This document shows positions 38,245 through 39,896 of a DNA stretch of 39,896 nt, in pieces (position 1 is the first letter of the stretch; every line of letters starts with the position of its first letter). The notes beneath the pieces were generated by a model, which was not told where the DNA came from, searched no databases, and was given only the letters and a program-made list of their open reading frames with translations. Origin of the DNA: Candidatus Muiribacteriota bacterium (GTDB lineage Bacteria; Muiribacteriota; DAOVTB01); the NCBI GenBank assembly GCA_030633305.1, contig DAOVTB010000015.1, forward strand, positions 1 through 39,896. Direction: 5' to 3'. The translations under genes were made by a program, and so were the position numbers.

Positions 38245-38373
38245 ATGAAATATTTACTTTTTGCATTATTCCTCGGACTTTGCATTTACCTATACATGAA
38301 ATCAAAAATGACACACGCTGAATGCTGTGGTGCATGTACAGACGGCAAATCCTGTGGGATTATGAGATTTTAG
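38245..38373 (+). CDS. 42-aa Cys-rich small membrane protein
   Basis: This very short gene has all the signs of a real ORF. GGAGA lies 9 nt before the ATG, an extended -10 precedes it, and the product is sensible: one membrane helix (LLFALFLGLCIYLYM, about 4-18), a few Lys residues, then a Cys-rich end with ECCGACTDGKSCG and the final IMRF. Four Cys sit in 11 residues, which could bind a metal ion or form disulfides. It is in a C-out or C-in orientation that I cannot fix. It ends 1 bp before the stop of the opposite-strand gene. I recognise no family. A short FeoB-associated or selenoprotein-like Cys peptide is conceivable but unsupported. Confidence 0.65.
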   Translation: MKYLLFALFLGLCIYLYMKSKMTHAECCGACTDGKSCGIMRF

Positions 38374-38374
38374 A

Positions 38375-39046
38375 TTATTGAAGAGTTACAAGAACCTGAA
38401 ATTCTGTTCCAGAAATACGAATTGCATTCAAATTTCCTGGACTTCCAAAAGTTGGACTGAAAAAATCAGGCCAGATTCTGGCACGCAAAATTCGGTTTCC
38501 TGCAGAATCTGCTCCAAGATCAGTAAAATCGACTGAATCCTTGAAAACTTTCTTCATCCTGTTTTTAATCAGGTTAAACATCATTCCTGAAAATATTTTA
38601 AGATTGATTCCTGATACCTGAATTTTTGAAAGAACAAAGTCTACAACATTATTCTCATCAGATTCTGGTCGGATAATCACTGAGAAATTACGCGTTACTA
38701 AAAGAGCTTTAACTTTTCCTGTAACATGGATAGCACCCTGGACAAATCTGATATTGATCTGTTTTATCTGACTATTTGATATTCCCTGAACAAAACTTCC
38801 GCGTAATGCTTCTTCTTTCAAAATAAATATACAGTTTGAACCGCCAAGATGTCTTGAACTTGATTCTATAACATCATTTTTTACATATCCTGCTGACATT
38901 AAAAGTTTTACAGCTTTTCTGATCTCTGGATTATCATCATTTAAAGCTCTAACCATAAGACTTTCGGTACCTTGTCCAATTAAAATTGTACATGCAAGAA
39001 AGCATACAACAAAAAACAATCCAATTTTATACTTGAAATTCAACAT
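38375..39046 (-). CDS. Secreted hypothetical protein (tandem paralogue A)
   Basis: A 223-aa exported protein with a signal peptide (about 1-26, ending IGQG). The mature part has a conserved LRGSFVQGI segment, beta strands (IHVTGKVKALL) and then SGMMFNLIKNRMKKVF and a C-terminal LRARIWPDFFSPTFG block. The strand-helix-strand layout faintly recalls LmeA/DUF2993-type lipid-binding proteins, which is only a guess. It is a paralogue of the next gene upstream, and its start has AGGAG 8 nt before it. The 42-nt gap from that gene suggests one transcript. Function unknown. Confidence 0.75.
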   Translation of the reverse strand: MLNFKYKIGLFFVVCFLACTILIGQGTESLMVRALNDDNPEIRKAVKLLMSAGYVKNDVIESSSRHLGGSNCIFILKEEALRGSFVQGISNSQIKQINIRFVQGAIHVTGKVKALLVTRNFSVIIRPESDENNVVDFVLSKIQVSGINLKIFSGMMFNLIKNRMKKVFKDSVDFTDLGADSAGNRILRARIWPDFFSPTFGSPGNLNAIRISGTEFQVLVTLQ

Positions 39047-39088
39047 ATATAAACTCCTAAGATTTTTTTACTTTTCTAAACTTTTGAC

Positions 39089-39784
39089 TTACTTTAAAGT
39101 AACAAGTATTTTAAATTCTGAATCAGTAATGCTAATTTTATTAAGGTTTCCTGAACTACCAAAAGTTGTTGTAAAATATTCAGGCCATATCCTGGCACGT
39201 AACACCGGATCACCCGCTTCATTGTCACCAAGATTTGTAAAATCAACACTATTACCACAAACTTTTATAACCCGATCCTGAATCAAATTAAACATAATAC
39301 CTGAAAGATTTGTAAGGCTAAGCTTTGAGATCTTCAATTTCGTAAGGGTAAAATCAATAACATTATCTTCAAGAGTCTCAATCCTTAAATCAACTGAAAA
39401 ATCAGGCGAAAAGAAAAGCACCTTTATTTCTCCTGAAATATGAATCATACTTGGGCGCAGATCAATACTAATTTTTTTAATATTATCAAGTGTATCTTTA
39501 CCAATAGCCTGCATAAAAGTCCCGCGTAAAGCACTTTCATTTAAAGAGAAAATACAGTTGGAACTACCATTGTTCGTTTGTCCTCCTGAAGAATTATTAA
39601 AATAATTCTTCATAAACCCTCTGGATTCAAGTACTCCCAAAGCATTTATTACTTCAAGGTCATTTTCACTAAACGCTTTTTTTCTTTCATAGCCATTTAT
39701 AACCTGACTTGATAACATTGCACAGGAAAAAAAACAGAACAACATCAAAAAACATAATTTATTTTTAAAATTCCAATGTGACAT
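39089..39784 (-). CDS. Secreted hypothetical protein (tandem paralogue B)
   Basis: A 231-aa exported protein, first of the tandem pair. It shares with its neighbour LRGTFMQAI, SGIMFNLIQDRVIKV, SVDFTNLG and the C-terminal LRARIWPEYFTTTFGSSGNLN block. Signal peptide about 1-27 (ending SSQ). A Gly/Ser/Asn-rich stretch near 65-75 (NNSSGGQTNNGSSN) replaces a shorter linker in the other copy. AAGGAG lies 8 nt before the ATG, and a strong promoter is just upstream. No catalytic residues are apparent, so a binding or structural role in the envelope is likely. Confidence 0.75.
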   Translation of the reverse strand: MSHWNFKNKLCFLMLFCFFSCAMLSSQVINGYERKKAFSENDLEVINALGVLESRGFMKNYFNNSSGGQTNNGSSNCIFSLNESALRGTFMQAIGKDTLDNIKKISIDLRPSMIHISGEIKVLFFSPDFSVDLRIETLEDNVIDFTLTKLKISKLSLTNLSGIMFNLIQDRVIKVCGNSVDFTNLGDNEAGDPVLRARIWPEYFTTTFGSSGNLNKISITDSEFKILVTLK

Positions 39785-39816
39785 ATAATTACTCCTTAAA
39801 AATTCTACTTTTACTA

Positions 39817-39845
39817 ATTTTACGTAAGAAACACCTTTTTGTCAA
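39817..39845 (-). promoter_or_regulatory. Sigma-70-type promoter of the 38375-39784 pair
   Basis: On the minus strand TTGACA (39845-39840) and TAAAAT (39822-39817) have a 17-nt spacer, 11 of 12 consensus positions. The predicted start near 39810 gives a leader of about 26 nt with AAGGAG before ATG 39784. The remaining bases to the window end show nothing else. Confidence 0.82.
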
Positions 39846-39896
39846 TGGTATTAATTATAGATATTAAAAAGCAGAGCGCACAGTGAAAAAAGTTTA

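Overview
This is a low-GC window from what looks like an uncultivated, double-membraned bacterium. The signs are minor pseudopilins, lipoprotein-like signal peptides, many secreted beta-rich proteins, AGGAG-type ribosome sites and sigma-70-like promoters with exact 17-nt spacers. I cannot assign a phylum. The mix of FecR proteins, HEAT-type proteins, regulator propellers and giant repeat proteins would fit deep-branching groups such as Riflebacteria-like lineages, but that is a guess. I see no rRNA, tRNA, CRISPR array or transposase.

Layout. 97-4307 (+): a perfect consensus promoter drives pheA (chorismate mutase/prephenate dehydratase), tyrA (prephenate dehydrogenase) and topB (topoisomerase III). 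4356-12084 (-): an operon-like run starts with a FecR lipoprotein-like gene, continues with two E5-containing pseudopilins (GspI/PilV-like and GspJ/PilW-like), a PilX/GspK-like protein and a secreted protein, and ends with a HEAT-type membrane protein that overlaps a CHASE2 adenylate/guanylate cyclase. A small secreted protein follows. 12267-14649 (+): two tandem FecR-domain paralogues, divergent from that operon. 14758-17622 (+): a class III aminotransferase fused to a cyanobacterial-type acyl-ACP reductase. 17622-17746: a 125-bp imperfect palindrome. 17817-19388 (+): a COG2509-type FAD-dependent dehydrogenase.

19630-30159 (+): a tightly coupled three-gene operon under a strong promoter. It encodes two giant, C-terminally membrane-anchored beta-rich proteins (1719 and 1280 aa) built from related modules, plus a 513-aa protein with faint secretin-like signatures. 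This is the best candidate for an undescribed envelope system. 30167-33860 (-): a secreted 'two-component regulator propeller' protein and a secreted partner. 33912-34105: a non-coding cluster of palindromic and short-period repeats. 34121-36496 (-): three small or coiled-coil membrane proteins, two of them tandem paralogues. 36766-37551 (+): a PrsW-family membrane protease with an apparently leaderless mRNA, overlapping tail to tail with a histidine phosphatase (37499-38128, -). 38245-38373 (+): a 42-aa Cys-rich membrane peptide. 38375-39784 (-): two tandem secreted paralogues.

Recurring themes are tandem duplication of secreted proteins (three adjacent pairs), envelope proteins with FecR or propeller folds but no sigma or kinase partner, and intergenic palindromic repeats.
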